The notes under the pieces are model-generated. The model was not told the origin of the DNA. It was given only the letters and a program-made list of their open reading frames with translations, and ran no database searches. The position numbers and the translations under genes were made by a program. Source: Burkholderiales bacterium (GTDB lineage Bacteria; Pseudomonadota; Gammaproteobacteria; Burkholderiales; SG8-41). Taken from it: a stretch of 64,000 nucleotides of DNA. Positions 27,168-35,863 of this stretch are shown here, one piece after another (the stretch's first letter is position 1; every line of letters starts with the position of its first letter). The DNA lies in the NCBI GenBank assembly GCA_019744975.1, contig JAIETP010000003.1, positions 62,001 through 126,000 of the forward strand, read 5' to 3'.

Positions 27168-27196
27168 AAAAAAGGGCCGTGTGACGGCCCTTTTTT
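27168..27196. terminator. bidirectional Rho-independent terminator
   Basis: AAAAAAGGGCCGT-GTG-ACGGCCCTTTTTT, a long perfect stem downstream of the RIO kinase; symmetrical, so it works for both strands. Confidence 0.95.
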
Positions 27197-27240
27197 ATCG
27201 CAACCCGCCGCGGCAAACCGCGACGTTCTTACCTGGGTAC

Positions 27241-27293
27241 TTATTTGCGTACCTTTATTTGCGTACCTTATTTGCGTACCTTATTTGCGTACC
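27241..27293. repeat. tandem repeat, 4 x 13 bp
   Basis: Unit TTATTTGCGTACC, four exact copies with one extra T after the first, ending 4 bp before the DUF3455 stop codon. Confidence 0.95.
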
Positions 27294-27297
27294 TTAA

Positions 27298-27822
27298 TTA
27301 GTTCTGTTTGAAAAACACGTATTTCGCCTGATATTTGACCTGCTGCTTGGCGCCAGTGGTGGATGCGTCACAGGTCGCGGCCGGCGCCACGCCGCCCTTG
27401 GTCTCGAGGCGCTGGATGTAGCTGACTCCCGTCATCGCGCCCTTGCCCATCGCCGGCTCGGCCTTGACCAGTTGCAGCGGAATATTGCCCGGGGATGCCG
27501 GCGCAATTGCGACCTGCTTGCCGGTCACTTTCGAGCCATCGTTGGCTTCCCAGGTCGGTCCGCCGTAATACTTGCCGATGGCTTTGCCCTGCATGTCGTT
27601 CAGAACTGCGACCGGCACCACAAACGCCCAGGCAAACGTGCCCGGCTTTTCCTTGTTATCGCGGCATTCGTAGGTGATCTCGCCGACGCCCACACTTTCC
27701 AGGAAGGCGGAATGGCCGGCCGGCACACGCACCGGTTCGGGGAGTGCTTCAGCGGCAAAACCGGCGCCGGCGGTGGCCAGCAGGACTGCGCAAACAACGG
27801 GTTTCAGTGTGGCTTTGAACAT
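27298..27822 (-). CDS. DUF3455 secreted protein
   Basis: 174 residues from ATG 27822 (AGAGGA 8-9 bases upstream); the frame is open 19 codons further but without a ribosome site. Signal peptide to FAAEA. The DUF3455 body shows VPAGHSAFLESVGVGEITYECR, WAFVVPVAVL, YYGGPTWEANDGSKVTG, SPGNIPLQLVKA and GVSYIQRLETKGGVAP. Family members are exported proteins of unknown role. It follows the anti-sigma gene by 118 bp on the same strand, so it may be a target of, or cotranscribed with, the ECF sigma unit. Confidence 0.88.
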   Translation of the reverse strand: MFKATLKPVVCAVLLATAGAGFAAEALPEPVRVPAGHSAFLESVGVGEITYECRDNKEKPGTFAWAFVVPVAVLNDMQGKAIGKYYGGPTWEANDGSKVTGKQVAIAPASPGNIPLQLVKAEPAMGKGAMTGVSYIQRLETKGGVAPAATCDASTTGAKQQVKYQAKYVFFKQN

Positions 27823-27940
27823 GATGTGGGTCCTCTTGAGTAGTGTCAGTGGGCGAGCTGCCGGATGGCGGCCTCTCACTGATCACTACCCCCGGGCCAG
27901 ACCCCCGGATGCAGCCCGCAGAAAATGTTTTAACCCGTCT

Positions 27941-28666
27941 TCAGCGCGCGGACGCCACCACCGTGCGGCCCAGGTACAGGATCGGGCCGGTCGGGCGCCC
28001 GATCGGCGAACCGGTTTCCGGCTCCAGCGTCAGTTCAAACAACTGTTCGCGCTCCAGCACCGGCAGGTTGGCGACATCGATTTCGGTGACCCGGTCCGGC
28101 GGCACCAGCCCCAGCGAGGTCGGTGCGCTGGCGTCCTTCGCCTTGGTCCAGAACTGCAGTGCTTTTTGCGGCGCCACGGTGGTGGTGCCCAGCGGAATCA
28201 GGCGCAGCTTGCCGCCGACGGAAGCCTCGACGATCCAGCCGGCGTCCTGCTTGTCCGGGCTTTGCAGCACCGCCAGATAACGGGTGCCGGGCACGGGGGC
28301 CTCGACCTTGCCGGTCAACTGCAGGGCAAACACCACGGCCAGTACTGAAGCAAAGGCCGCGCCGAAACGCCAGAAGGTCAGGCCTTCCCACCACGGCTGA
28401 GACGGCGCGGCACTGCCGCCCGCCTTCGCCTGATTGAGGCTCAGCTCAATGCGTGACCATACTGCCGGTGACGGTTCCACCGGCGCCAGCATGCGCGTCA
28501 TCGCCAGCAGTTTGTCCTGCCAGAAATACACATCCTGCTGCAGGCCGGCATCGCGCGGCAGAGCCTGCACAACCTCATCATGCTCGGCGACAGACAGCGT
28601 GCCGATCACATATTCAGCGGCAGTGGCGGCGCGTTCGAGCGGATCGGCGGGGATCATGACAAACAC
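27941..28666 (-). CDS. anti-sigma factor, RskA type
   Basis: 241 residues. The cytoplasmic N-terminal anti-sigma helices (AAEYVIGTLSVAEHDEVVQALPRD) lead to a single transmembrane segment (FWRFGAAFASVLAVVFALQL, about 100-120) and a periplasmic RskA C-terminal domain (GTRYLAVLQSPDKQDAGWIVEAS, LGLVPPD, LEPETGSPIGRPTGPILYLG). Its start overlaps the sigma-factor stop by 13 bp, so the two are translationally coupled. It should hold the ECF factor inactive until a membrane or oxidative signal triggers release or proteolysis. Confidence 0.9.
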   Translation of the reverse strand: MFVMIPADPLERAATAAEYVIGTLSVAEHDEVVQALPRDAGLQQDVYFWQDKLLAMTRMLAPVEPSPAVWSRIELSLNQAKAGGSAAPSQPWWEGLTFWRFGAAFASVLAVVFALQLTGKVEAPVPGTRYLAVLQSPDKQDAGWIVEASVGGKLRLIPLGTTTVAPQKALQFWTKAKDASAPTSLGLVPPDRVTEIDVANLPVLEREQLFELTLEPETGSPIGRPTGPILYLGRTVVASAR

Positions 28667-29238
28667 TCCTTCAGCGCGATCAGGCCGCGGCGGATCCAGG
28701 ATTTGACGGTGCCCAGCGGCGCGCCCAGCTGCGCCGCCACCTGTTCATGCGAATAACCGTCGACAAAAGCCAGCAGCACCGACTGCCGGCGCTGCTCTTC
28801 GAGGCGTTCGAGGCACTGCGCCAGCGCGCGTTTTTCCGCGGAGTCATCCACCGACTGCCAGGCGGCATGCGCCTCCATCAGCTCTTCATGGCGCTCATCA
28901 TCACGTTCGGGCGAATTGCTGATCGCGCGCAAGGCGTTCAGCGCGCGGTGGCGCACCACGGTGTAAATCCAGCCGCGCGCCGAACCCAGCCGCGGGTTGT
29001 AGCTGCCGGCCTTGCGCCAGATCTGCAAAAAAGCGTCGTGCAGCACTTCCTCGGCAAGCTCACGCCGGCGCACGATGCGCAGCACCGTGGCCATCAGCCA
29101 GCGCCGTTCGCGCTCGTAAATGGCACGCAAGGCGTACTGGTCGCCCTGCGCACAACGCAGCAGCGCGGCTTCGAAATCCAGCGGCAGATCATCGGTTTCG
29201 GTGGTCATGGTCGTCAGGCCCGGCAGCGCCGGACTCAT
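28654..29238 (-). CDS. ECF RNA polymerase sigma factor
   Basis: 194 residues (an ATG 10 codons in is also possible). Region 2: LLRCAQGDQYALRAIYERERR, RRELAEEVLHDAFLQIWRKAGSYNPRLGSARGWIYTVVRHRALNALR. Region 4: LERLEEQRRQSVLLAFVDGYSHEQVAAQLGAPLGTVKSWIRRGLIAL. Closest in style to SigK-like factors paired with RskA-type anti-sigmas, as here. It is isolated from nusB by repeat copy C. No self-promoter was recognised. Confidence 0.93.
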   Translation of the reverse strand: MSPALPGLTTMTTETDDLPLDFEAALLRCAQGDQYALRAIYERERRWLMATVLRIVRRRELAEEVLHDAFLQIWRKAGSYNPRLGSARGWIYTVVRHRALNALRAISNSPERDDERHEELMEAHAAWQSVDDSAEKRALAQCLERLEEQRRQSVLLAFVDGYSHEQVAAQLGAPLGTVKSWIRRGLIALKECLS

Positions 29239-29314
29239 TGTTCCTGTCCGATACTACACGCGGGGTGCGGTTTTGGATGCAGCGGCCCTGCGTCGCCGCG
29301 ATTCCGGGGAAATT

Positions 29315-29595
29315 AGGGCCTGTTAACCATTATTTCATGAGTGCGACGGCGACAATTTGGCCTCAGGGCTAGGAGCGTCGAGTGCCGTTTGCCCGCAGGC
29401 AAACAAGCGAAGGCGCGACAACGCACTGGGGCCAAATCGTCCCGTCCCTGCGGGTTGTGGCCAAAATCGCCACTGGCAGCGTTACCGCATTTGGCAAATG
29501 AGTTGCCCATATTCCCGATATGGGCCGCGGCAAGTGCCTTGCCACTGACGATTTTGGACACAACGCATCTCACGAAGTAATGGTTAACAGGCCCT
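29315..29595. repeat. MITE-like inverted-repeat element, copy C
   Basis: 281 bp, same orientation as copy B. Ends AGGGCCTGTTAACCATTATT and AGTAATGGTTAACAGGCCCT. It is about 12 bp longer than A and B because of one extra segment near GCATTTGGCAAATGAG. The flanks extend the inverted repeat (TTAGGG/CCCTAA). The stop codon of the next minus-strand gene (29594-29596) is inside its terminal CCCTA. Confidence 0.87.
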
Positions 29596-29893
29596 AAGGC
29601 GTGCCGGGGGATTTGGGCTGCCCACCCTCCTCGACGCCGGCCGCCTGTTCCCGCTGCATGCGCTGGAACTTCGCCAGTTCCTCGGCATATTTTTTCTTCA
29701 GCTGCGTCGGGAACCAGAAATCCACCGCGGCAAAGCCGAAAAAGAAAAGCAGCATGACCGTGCGCGTGCCCTGCTCAAGATCGCCGCCGTAAAACAGCAC
29801 CCACAGCGCAAGCACCAGATTCAGCGCGCCGGCAAAATAGAAGGTGTAGATCCGCTTTTTCAGCCGGGGGTCCATCGCGTACATTTTTTCCAT
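29594..29893 (-). CDS. two-helix membrane protein, unknown
   Basis: 99 residues: polar start (MEKMYAMDPRLKKRIY), TM1 TFYFAGALNLVLALWVLFY, TM2 TRTVMLLFFFGFAAVDFWF, then a charged tail (QLKKKYAEELAKFQRMQREQAAG) ending SPGTP. It lies 19 bp after nusB, so it is likely cotranscribed with it. The stop codon comes from the edge of repeat copy C; the original C-terminus may have been different. No family recognised. Confidence 0.7.
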   Translation of the reverse strand: MEKMYAMDPRLKKRIYTFYFAGALNLVLALWVLFYGGDLEQGTRTVMLLFFFGFAAVDFWFPTQLKKKYAEELAKFQRMQREQAAGVEEGGQPKSPGTP

Positions 29894-29911
29894 GGCTCAT
29901 TCCATCACAAT

Positions 29912-30346
29912 TCAACTGTTTCTCCCAACCTGCACTTCCGGCGCGCGCAGCTGCATCGCCATCTTGTCGAGCACGCCGTTCACGTATTTATGGCCGTCGG
30001 TGCCGCCGAAGGACTTGGCGAGTTCAATCGCTTCGTTGATCACCACGCGGTAGGGCACTTCCGGACACTTCTCGAATTCAAATCCGGCGAGCAGCAGAAT
30101 GCCGCGCTCCACCGGTGACAGGCTTTTGTAGGCGCGGTCGAGCAGCGGCGCGATGCGTTGCTCCATCTCCGCCGCGCCGGCGACGGCGCCGGTGAGCAGC
30201 AACTGGAAATATTCGGCATCGATCTTGCTGAAACCCTCGGCATCGCTCAGTTGCCGGGCAATGGTTTCAGGATCGGTGCCCGCGAGTTGCCACTGGTAGA
30301 GGCCCTGCAAGGCGAATTCGCGCGAACGGCGGCGGCTGGATTTCAT
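29912..30346 (-). CDS. nusB: transcription antitermination factor NusB
   Basis: 144 residues from MKSSRRRSREFALQGLYQWQL; an ATG 6 codons earlier (30364) is possible. All-helical RNA-binding protein of the rRNA antitermination complex. Typical parts: RSREFALQGLYQWQLAG, DAEYFQLLLTGAV, LSPVERGILLLAGFEF, PYRVVINEAIELAKSFGGTDGHKYVNGVLDK. It follows ribH as in most betaproteobacteria. Confidence 0.95.
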   Translation of the reverse strand: MKSSRRRSREFALQGLYQWQLAGTDPETIARQLSDAEGFSKIDAEYFQLLLTGAVAGAAEMEQRIAPLLDRAYKSLSPVERGILLLAGFEFEKCPEVPYRVVINEAIELAKSFGGTDGHKYVNGVLDKMAMQLRAPEVQVGRNS

Positions 30347-30377
30347 GATGTTCCGGTAAGACATTCACGCCAGGCAT

Positions 30378-30416
30378 GGACAATGAGCGTGGACAATGAG
30401 TGTGAAAAATGAGTGT
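30378..30416. repeat. tandem repeat, 3 x 13 bp
   Basis: GGACAATGAGCGT, GGACAATGAGTGT, GAAAAATGAGTGT, with a partial fourth. Upstream of nusB, between ribH and nusB. Confidence 0.85.
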
Positions 30417-30440
30417 GAAAAACAATCGCTAAATAGTTGT

Positions 30441-30456
30441 TTAAAATCAAATACTT
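30441..30456 (-). repeat. AT-rich intergenic motif, copy 4 (variant)
   Basis: AAGTATTTGATTTTAA on the minus strand; its first two A bases are the last two bases of the ribH TAA stop codon. Confidence 0.7.
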
Positions 30457-30943
30457 ATATATTTTCCGCGGCCGACCGGAAGTGTTTCAGCAGATGCGCC
30501 ATTTCGATCGCCGCCAGCGCGCAGTCGAGCCCCTTCTGCGCCATGCGCACCTCCGCCTGGCCGTCGTTCTCGGTGGTCAGGATGCCGTTGGCAATCGGCA
30601 CACCGGTTTCAAGCTGCACGTCGGTGATGCCGCGCGCCGATTCATTCGACACGATTTCAAAATGATAAGTCTCGCCGCGGATCACCGCGCCCAGCGCCAC
30701 CAGCGCGTCGTACTGGCCGCTGATTGCCATCGCCTTCAGCGTCAGCGGGATTTCCAGCGCGCCGGGTACGGTGACGATGGTCATGTCCTTTTTCGCCACG
30801 CCATGTTTGACCAGCGCCGCGGTGCAGCTCGACAGCAGTCCGTCACCGATGTCGATGCTGAAACGCGCCATCACGATGCCGATGCGCAGGCCCGCGCCAT
30901 TGTGCTCCGGTTCCAGTTCTTCAATATCGTCGTAACGTGCCAT
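30455..30943 (-). CDS. ribH: 6,7-dimethyl-8-ribityllumazine synthase
   Basis: 162 residues from ATG 30943 ([11 protein letters not shown]). The longer frame runs back through a repetitive tract and encodes nothing family-like. Condenses the butanone phosphate from RibB with the pyrimidine from RibD. Motifs: [64 protein letters not shown]. The catalytic His is in GETYHFE. Part of the ribD-ribE-ribBA-ribH run. Confidence 0.96.
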   Translation of the reverse strand: MARYDDIEELEPEHNGAGLRIGIVMARFSIDIGDGLLSSCTAALVKHGVAKKDMTIVTVPGALEIPLTLKAMAISGQYDALVALGAVIRGETYHFEIVSNESARGITDVQLETGVPIANGILTTENDGQAEVRMAQKGLDCALAAIEMAHLLKHFRSAAENI

Positions 30944-30952
30944 ATTAGATGC

Positions 30953-31078
30953 GGTGAACGGGTGAACGGGTGAACGGGTGAATGGTGACATTCCAACCCG
31001 ATCCCGTATCAATCCGTCCGGACCGATTTTCTCCAAATGAATTTACCCGTTCACCACTCACTCGTTCACCCGTTCACC
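30953..31078. repeat. 8-bp minisatellite, inverted halves flanking a short spacer
   Basis: GGTGAACG four times at 30953-30984 (last unit GGTGAATG), and its complement CGTTCACC at 31048-31055, 31063-31070 and 31071-31078. The two blocks can pair across about 65 bp. The ribBA stop codon (31066-31068) is made by this repeat. Confidence 0.85.
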
Positions 31079-32175
31079 GCTTTACCCGGCGGCTGCAGGT
31101 AACCCGCCACTTCCAGGTCAAAACCCGCCATGCTCGGCATGCGCAGCGGCTGCGCCAGCACGCGCATTTTTTTGACGCCGAGGTCGCGCAGGATCTGCGC
31201 GCCGATGCCGTAATTGCGCAGCACGATTTTCGCCGCGCCGCCGCGTTCATGCTGCGGCCGCGCGCGTTCCAGCAGTTCTGTCGCGGTTTCCTGGCGGTGC
31301 AGCAGCACGATCACGCCGCGGCCCTCCTCGGCGATTTTCGCCATCGCGTCATGCAGATTCCACGAATGACTGGTGGCGCCGGTGTCGAGCAGGTCGATCA
31401 GCGATACCGGCTCGTGCACCCGCACCAGCACTTCATCACGCGCGGTGAATTTGCCGCGCACCAGCGCGAGATGGGTCTGTTTGCTCGCCGCTTCGGTGTA
31501 GGCCACCAGCCGGAACGTGCCGTGCGCGGTGTCGATGTCGCGTTCGGTGGCGCGTTTGACCAGCGATTCAGTGCTGCTGCGATACTGGATCAGGTCGGTG
31601 ATGGTGCCGATTTTCAGTTTGTGTTCGGCGGCAAATTCGATCAGGTCCGGCAGCCGCGCCATCTCGCCGTTTTCCTTGAGGATTTCGCAGATCACCGCCG
31701 CCGGCATCACCCCCGCCAGCCGCGCCAGGTCACAACCGGCCTCGGTATGCCCTGCGCGCACCAGAGTGCCGCCGTTCTGCGCCATCAGCGGAAAAATATG
31801 TCCCGGCTGCACGATGTCGGCCGGACCGGCATCGGGCCGGATCGCCGCCTGCACGGTGCGGGCGCGGTCCGCCGCCGAAATGCCGGTGGTCACACCTTCG
31901 GCGGCTTCGATCGACAGCGTGAAATTGGTGCCCATCGGTGAGCGGTTGTTGCTGACCATCAGCGGCAGGTTGAGTTGCCTGCAGCGTTCCTCGGTCAGGG
32001 TCAGGCAAATCAGGCCGCGGCCGTAACGCGCCATGAAATTAATGGTCTCGGCGGTGGCGAATTCCGCGGCCAGCACCAGGTCGCCCTCGTTCTCGCGGTC
32101 TTCCTCGTCGACCAGCACCACCATGCGTCCGGCGCGCATGTCGGCAATAATGTCGGCGGTGGAACTGATGGCCAT
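31066..32175 (-). CDS. ribBA: 3,4-dihydroxy-2-butanone-4-phosphate synthase with degenerate GTP cyclohydrolase II domain
   Basis: 369 residues from ATG 32175 (MAISSTADIIADMRAG); a GTG at 32196 overlapping the ribE stop is the alternative. The RibB half is intact: VLVDEEDRENEGDL, SNNRSPMGTNFTLSIEA, HIFPLMAQNGG, RAGHTEAGCDLARLAG. The RibA half keeps the scaffold (THLALVRG, VLVRVH, IVLRNYGIGAQILRDLGV) but lacks the zinc-binding cysteines and RCDCG segment; SLIDLLDTGATSHSWNL stands there. So it should make the butanone phosphate but not open GTP, and a separate RibA is expected elsewhere. Its last codons and stop come from an 8-bp repeat array. Confidence 0.93.
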   Translation of the reverse strand: MAISSTADIIADMRAGRMVVLVDEEDRENEGDLVLAAEFATAETINFMARYGRGLICLTLTEERCRQLNLPLMVSNNRSPMGTNFTLSIEAAEGVTTGISAADRARTVQAAIRPDAGPADIVQPGHIFPLMAQNGGTLVRAGHTEAGCDLARLAGVMPAAVICEILKENGEMARLPDLIEFAAEHKLKIGTITDLIQYRSSTESLVKRATERDIDTAHGTFRLVAYTEAASKQTHLALVRGKFTARDEVLVRVHEPVSLIDLLDTGATSHSWNLHDAMAKIAEEGRGVIVLLHRQETATELLERARPQHERGGAAKIVLRNYGIGAQILRDLGVKKMRVLAQPLRMPSMAGFDLEVAGYLQPPGKAVNG

Positions 32176-32192
32176 GTCGTCTTTACCTGATT

Positions 32193-32783
32193 TCACTGCT
32201 TTGTTTCCTGCAATCGTTCAATGTAACGCGCCAGCAAATCCACCTCAAGATTGACCCGTGCACCCGGCTTCAACTGCTGCAATGTCGTAGCAGTCAGCGT
32301 GTGTGCGATCAGGTTTACCTCAAAGCTGTCACCCTCGACCGCATTCACCGTCAGACTCACGCCGTCCACCGCCACCGAACCCTTGCGCGCGATGTAACGC
32401 GCAATCGCCGCCGGCGCCGTGATCACGAGCCGCCGATTATCCCCCACCGGCTCGAAGCGCGATACCGTGCCGGTGCCGTCGACATGCCCCGTCATCAGGT
32501 GTCCGCCCAACCGGTCGGCCAGACGCAGCGCTTTTTCGAGGTTGACCGCGGCGCCCTGGGCAAAACCGGCGACTGCGCCCAGTGTCGCCTGCGACACTTC
32601 GGCTTCAAATCCACTGCTGTCGAAGGCCACCACCGTCAGGCATACGCCGCTGACCGCGATGCTGTCGCCCAACGCAACATCGTCCATGGCCAAACCGTTG
32701 CCGGCGATGCGCAGCCGCACACCACCCGGGGCAGGAACAACTTTTTCAATACGGCCGATGGCCGCTACGATGCCGGTGAACAT
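32193..32783 (-). CDS. ribE: riboflavin synthase alpha chain
   Basis: 196 residues. Two tandem lumazine-binding barrels dismutate ribityllumazine to riboflavin. First barrel MFTGIVAAIGRIEKV... GDSIAVSGVCLTVVAF; second HLMTGHVDGTGTVSRFEPVGDN... KGSVAVDGVSLTVNAVEGDSFEVNLIAHTL. The repeated VxGVCLTV/VDGVSLTV motifs are diagnostic. Its stop overlaps a possible GTG start of ribBA. No FMN riboswitch-like structure was seen upstream. Confidence 0.96.
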   Translation of the reverse strand: MFTGIVAAIGRIEKVVPAPGGVRLRIAGNGLAMDDVALGDSIAVSGVCLTVVAFDSSGFEAEVSQATLGAVAGFAQGAAVNLEKALRLADRLGGHLMTGHVDGTGTVSRFEPVGDNRRLVITAPAAIARYIARKGSVAVDGVSLTVNAVEGDSFEVNLIAHTLTATTLQQLKPGARVNLEVDLLARYIERLQETKQ

Positions 32784-32808
32784 CAGTATTGTTTGTCCGT
32801 TGCGTAAA

Positions 32809-32895
32809 CCACCCCCACCCTAACCCTCCCCCTGAAGGGGAGGGAATACCATGGAACACCTTCCCCTTCAGGGGGAAGGCGGGGATGGGGGTGGG
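32809..32895. repeat. nested inverted-repeat element between ribD and ribE
   Basis: Outer arms CCACCCCCACCC and GGGATGGGGGTGGG enclose two hairpins (CCCTCCCCCTGAAGGGGAGG and CCTTCCCCTTCAGGGGGAAG). This C-run/G-run palindrome is of a kind common between proteobacterial genes. It lies inside the ribD-ribE operon. Confidence 0.8.
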
Positions 32896-32916
32896 CTTGG
32901 ATACCGCTCATAAACG

Positions 32917-34002
32917 TTACTGTTTAATTCGCGCCAGCACACGCACATCGTCGCCAAACTGCCGGACATCGGTGATTTTCAGCTTGTGCCGGCCGGCCAG
33001 GTTTTCCAGAGGCGGCAGATGGAACATGCCCTTGGCGGTGTCGCCGAGGATGCACGGCGCCATGTAGATCAGCAGTTCATCCACCAGGCCTTCGGCGAGC
33101 AGGGAGCCATTCAGCTTGTAACCGGCCTCGACATGGATTTCGTTGCAGCCGCGGCGCGCCAGTTCCTGTATCAGTGCCGGCAGTTCCACCTTGCCGTCAT
33201 GGTTGGGCAGCACCACGACTTCGGCCCCCTTGGCGCGCAGGGCCACGCTGCGCGGCACATCGGCGCCGGCGGCGGCGATCAAGGTGCCTTTGCCGAGCAC
33301 ATGCGCCGTCAGCGGCGTCTGCATCCTGCTGTCCACCACCACCCGCATCGGTTGACGGAGCGTCATCACATCGCGCACCGTCAGTTGCGGGTTGTCATCC
33401 TTGACCGTGCCGACACCCGTCAGCACCGCGCAGGCGCGCGCGCGCCAGGCATGACCGTCGCGGCGTGCTTCATCGCCGGTGATCCACTGGCTCTGGCCGT
33501 TGGCCAGCGCGGTACGGCCGTCGAGGCTGGCGGCGATTTTCATGCGCACCCAGGGCGTGCCGCGGGTCATGCGTGCAATAAACCCGATGTTCAGTTCGCG
33601 CGCTTCCATTTCCATCAGGCCGACATCGACCTGGATGCCGGCGGCACGCAGTTGATCGAAGCCCCTGCCGGCGGTTTTCGGATTCGGATCCTGCATCGCA
33701 GCCACCACCCGCGCCGGTTTGGCCTTGATCAGCGCATCAACACAGGGCGGCGTGCGGCCGTGGTGGGCGCAGGGCTCGAGCGTCACATACACCGTGGCGC
33801 CCGCGGCCTTGCTGCGCGCATGCTGCAAGGCGATCGGTTCGGCATGCGCAGCACCGGCTTTTTCGTGCCAGCCTTCGCCGACCACCTTGTTGTTTTTGAC
33901 GATCACGCAACCGACGCGCGGATTCGGCGTGGTCGTGTACAGGCCGCGCGCCGCGAGCTCCAGCGCATAAGCCATGTGGCGGTAATCGTCGGGTGTGAAC
34001 AT
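32917..34002 (-). CDS. ribD: bifunctional riboflavin deaminase/reductase RibD
   Basis: 361 residues from ATG 34002 (MFTPDDYRHMAYAL; GCGGAAG just upstream). The N-terminal cytidine-deaminase fold carries the zinc site HAEPIALQHA and PCAHHGRTPPCVDALI. The C-terminal DHFR-like reductase has VRMKIAASLDGRTALANGQSQWITG, DVMTLRQPMRVVVDS and HVEAGYKLNGSLLAEGLVDELL. Performs the second and third steps from GTP to riboflavin. It follows nrdR closely. Confidence 0.96.
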   Translation of the reverse strand: MFTPDDYRHMAYALELAARGLYTTTPNPRVGCVIVKNNKVVGEGWHEKAGAAHAEPIALQHARSKAAGATVYVTLEPCAHHGRTPPCVDALIKAKPARVVAAMQDPNPKTAGRGFDQLRAAGIQVDVGLMEMEARELNIGFIARMTRGTPWVRMKIAASLDGRTALANGQSQWITGDEARRDGHAWRARACAVLTGVGTVKDDNPQLTVRDVMTLRQPMRVVVDSRMQTPLTAHVLGKGTLIAAAGADVPRSVALRAKGAEVVVLPNHDGKVELPALIQELARRGCNEIHVEAGYKLNGSLLAEGLVDELLIYMAPCILGDTAKGMFHLPPLENLAGRHKLKITDVRQFGDDVRVLARIKQ

Positions 34003-34037
34003 GATTGCTTCCGCCATCGCCGTTGAGCGACGTGGGT

Positions 34038-34499
34038 TTATTTACGGACCGGCCTGCGCACTTCCTTGATGGCATCGGTGAAATCATCGACACCCTGGAA
34101 ACTGCGATAAACCGAGGCAAAACGGATATAGGCGACTTCGTCGAGTTTTTTCAGTTCGCGCATAACCATTTCGCCGACACGCCGCGCCTGCACTTCGCGC
34201 TCGCCCAGCGACAGCAGCTCGTTGGTCAGCGCGCCGATGGCCTCGTCGACCAGCGGCGTCGGCACCGGCCGCTTGTGCAGCGCGCGCATGAAACTGGTGC
34301 GCAGCTTGGCCATATCGAACTCGGCGCGGCTGCCGTCCTGCTTGACCACCTGCGGCATGCGCAGCTCAACGGTTTCGTAGGTCGTGAAACGCTTGCTGCA
34401 GGAAACGCACTTGCGACGTCGGCGGATGCTTTCCCCGTCATCACTCTCGCGCGAGTCGATGACCTGGGTTTCATCCGATTTGCAGAAAGGGCATTTCAT
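34038..34499 (-). CDS. nrdR: transcriptional repressor NrdR
   Basis: 153 residues. The zinc ribbon [20 protein letters not shown]...[15 protein letters not shown] (four Cys as CxxC pairs) is followed by the ATP-cone domain ([29 protein letters not shown]...[17 protein letters not shown]). Senses dATP/ATP and represses ribonucleotide reductase genes. It lies 9 bp after glyA, a classic arrangement. Confidence 0.97.
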   Translation of the reverse strand: MKCPFCKSDETQVIDSRESDDGESIRRRRKCVSCSKRFTTYETVELRMPQVVKQDGSRAEFDMAKLRTSFMRALHKRPVPTPLVDEAIGALTNELLSLGEREVQARRVGEMVMRELKKLDEVAYIRFASVYRSFQGVDDFTDAIKEVRRPVRK

Positions 34500-34508
34500 G
34501 CGGTGTGA

Positions 34509-35759
34509 TCAGTTTTGGTAAACGGGAAACTTGTCGCACAGCGCCTTGACCTCGGCACGTACGCGTTTGATCACAGCCTCATCCTGCGGCGCGTCGAGCA
34601 CGTCGGCAATCAGATGGCCGAGTTTTTCGGCTTCATGTTCCTTGAAGCCGCGTGTGGTCATCGCCGGCGAACCGATACGCACACCGCTGGTCACCGTCGG
34701 GGTGCGGGTGTCGTTGGGCACCGAATTCTTATTGACCGTGATGTTGGCACGGCCCAGGGCCTGTTCTCCCTCCAGCCCGGTCACCGGTTTTTCGCGCAGG
34801 TCGAGCAGGAACAGATGGCAATCGGTGCGGCCGGAAACGATGCGGTAGCTGCGCTCCTGCATGACCTTCGCCATCACCCGCGCGTTATCAAGCACCTGCT
34901 GCTGGTATTTGCGGAAGTCCTTGGACATCGCCTCTTTCAGTGCCACGGCTTTCGCAGCGATCACGTGCATCAACGGGCCGCCCTGCGAACCGGGGAACAC
35001 GGCCGAGTTCAGCACTTTTTCATGACGGGCTTCGGCCAGGATCAGGCCGCCGCGCGGACCACGCAGCGTCTTATGCGTGGTCGTGGTGACAAAGTCGGCG
35101 ATGCCCACCGGGCTCGGATAAAGGCCCGCGGCCACCAACCCGGCGTAATGCGCCATGTCGGCCATCAGCAACGCGCCGGTGTCGTCGGCAATCTTGCGGA
35201 ATTTTTTCCAGTCGATCACCAGTGAATAGGCGGAAGCACCGGCGACGATCAGTTTGGGCTTGCGCACCTTGGCCATCTCGGCCACTTCGTCATAATCAAT
35301 CGCCTGCGTTTCCGGATTGAGGCCGTAGGAGGCGGCATCGTAGTACTTGCCGCTGATATTGACCTTGGAACCGTGCGTCAGGTGACCGCCGTCGGACAGC
35401 CGCATGCCGAGGATGGTGTCGCCCGGATGCAGTGTCGCGAGGAACACCGCGGCATTGGCCTGCGCGCCGGAATGCGGCTGCACATTGGCATAACCGGCCT
35501 TGAACAGCTCCTTGGCGCGGTCGATCGCCAGTTGTTCGGCAATGTCGACATATTCACAACCGCCGTAATACCGCTTGCCGGGATAACCCTCGGCATATTT
35601 GTTGGTCAGCACCGAACCCTGCGCGGCGAGCACCGCCGGACTGGCGTAATTCTCCGAGGCAATCAGTTCGATATGGTCTTCCTGGCGCTGCGCTTCCTGC
35701 TGCACGACGCGGAAAATTTCGGGATCGGTGGTTTCGAGGGTATTGCTGAAAATGGTCAT
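34509..35759 (-). CDS. glyA: serine hydroxymethyltransferase
   Basis: 416 residues from ATG 35759 (MTIFSNTLE); the frame is open 9 codons further. PLP enzyme interconverting serine and glycine with tetrahydrofolate. Motifs: [63 protein letters not shown] and the PLP lysine in [14 protein letters not shown]. Heads the minus-strand run glyA-nrdR-ribD-ribE-ribBA-ribH-nusB. Confidence 0.97.
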   Translation of the reverse strand: MTIFSNTLETTDPEIFRVVQQEAQRQEDHIELIASENYASPAVLAAQGSVLTNKYAEGYPGKRYYGGCEYVDIAEQLAIDRAKELFKAGYANVQPHSGAQANAAVFLATLHPGDTILGMRLSDGGHLTHGSKVNISGKYYDAASYGLNPETQAIDYDEVAEMAKVRKPKLIVAGASAYSLVIDWKKFRKIADDTGALLMADMAHYAGLVAAGLYPSPVGIADFVTTTTHKTLRGPRGGLILAEARHEKVLNSAVFPGSQGGPLMHVIAAKAVALKEAMSKDFRKYQQQVLDNARVMAKVMQERSYRIVSGRTDCHLFLLDLREKPVTGLEGEQALGRANITVNKNSVPNDTRTPTVTSGVRIGSPAMTTRGFKEHEAEKLGHLIADVLDAPQDEAVIKRVRAEVKALCDKFPVYQN

Positions 35760-35863
35760 GGGTGGGCGCTGTCCGGTGATTACCATCTGGAGCGCTGAAT
35801 TTTATCATGCGAAACGACTCCTTCCCCTTATGATGCTGTACTGGGGAAGGAGGCCTCCACATC

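Noticed and set aside
32784-32916. Possible FMN riboswitch in the riboflavin region
   Set aside because: The structured sequence before ribE is a C-run/G-run palindrome without the conserved RFN elements, and ribBA lacks a leader altogether.
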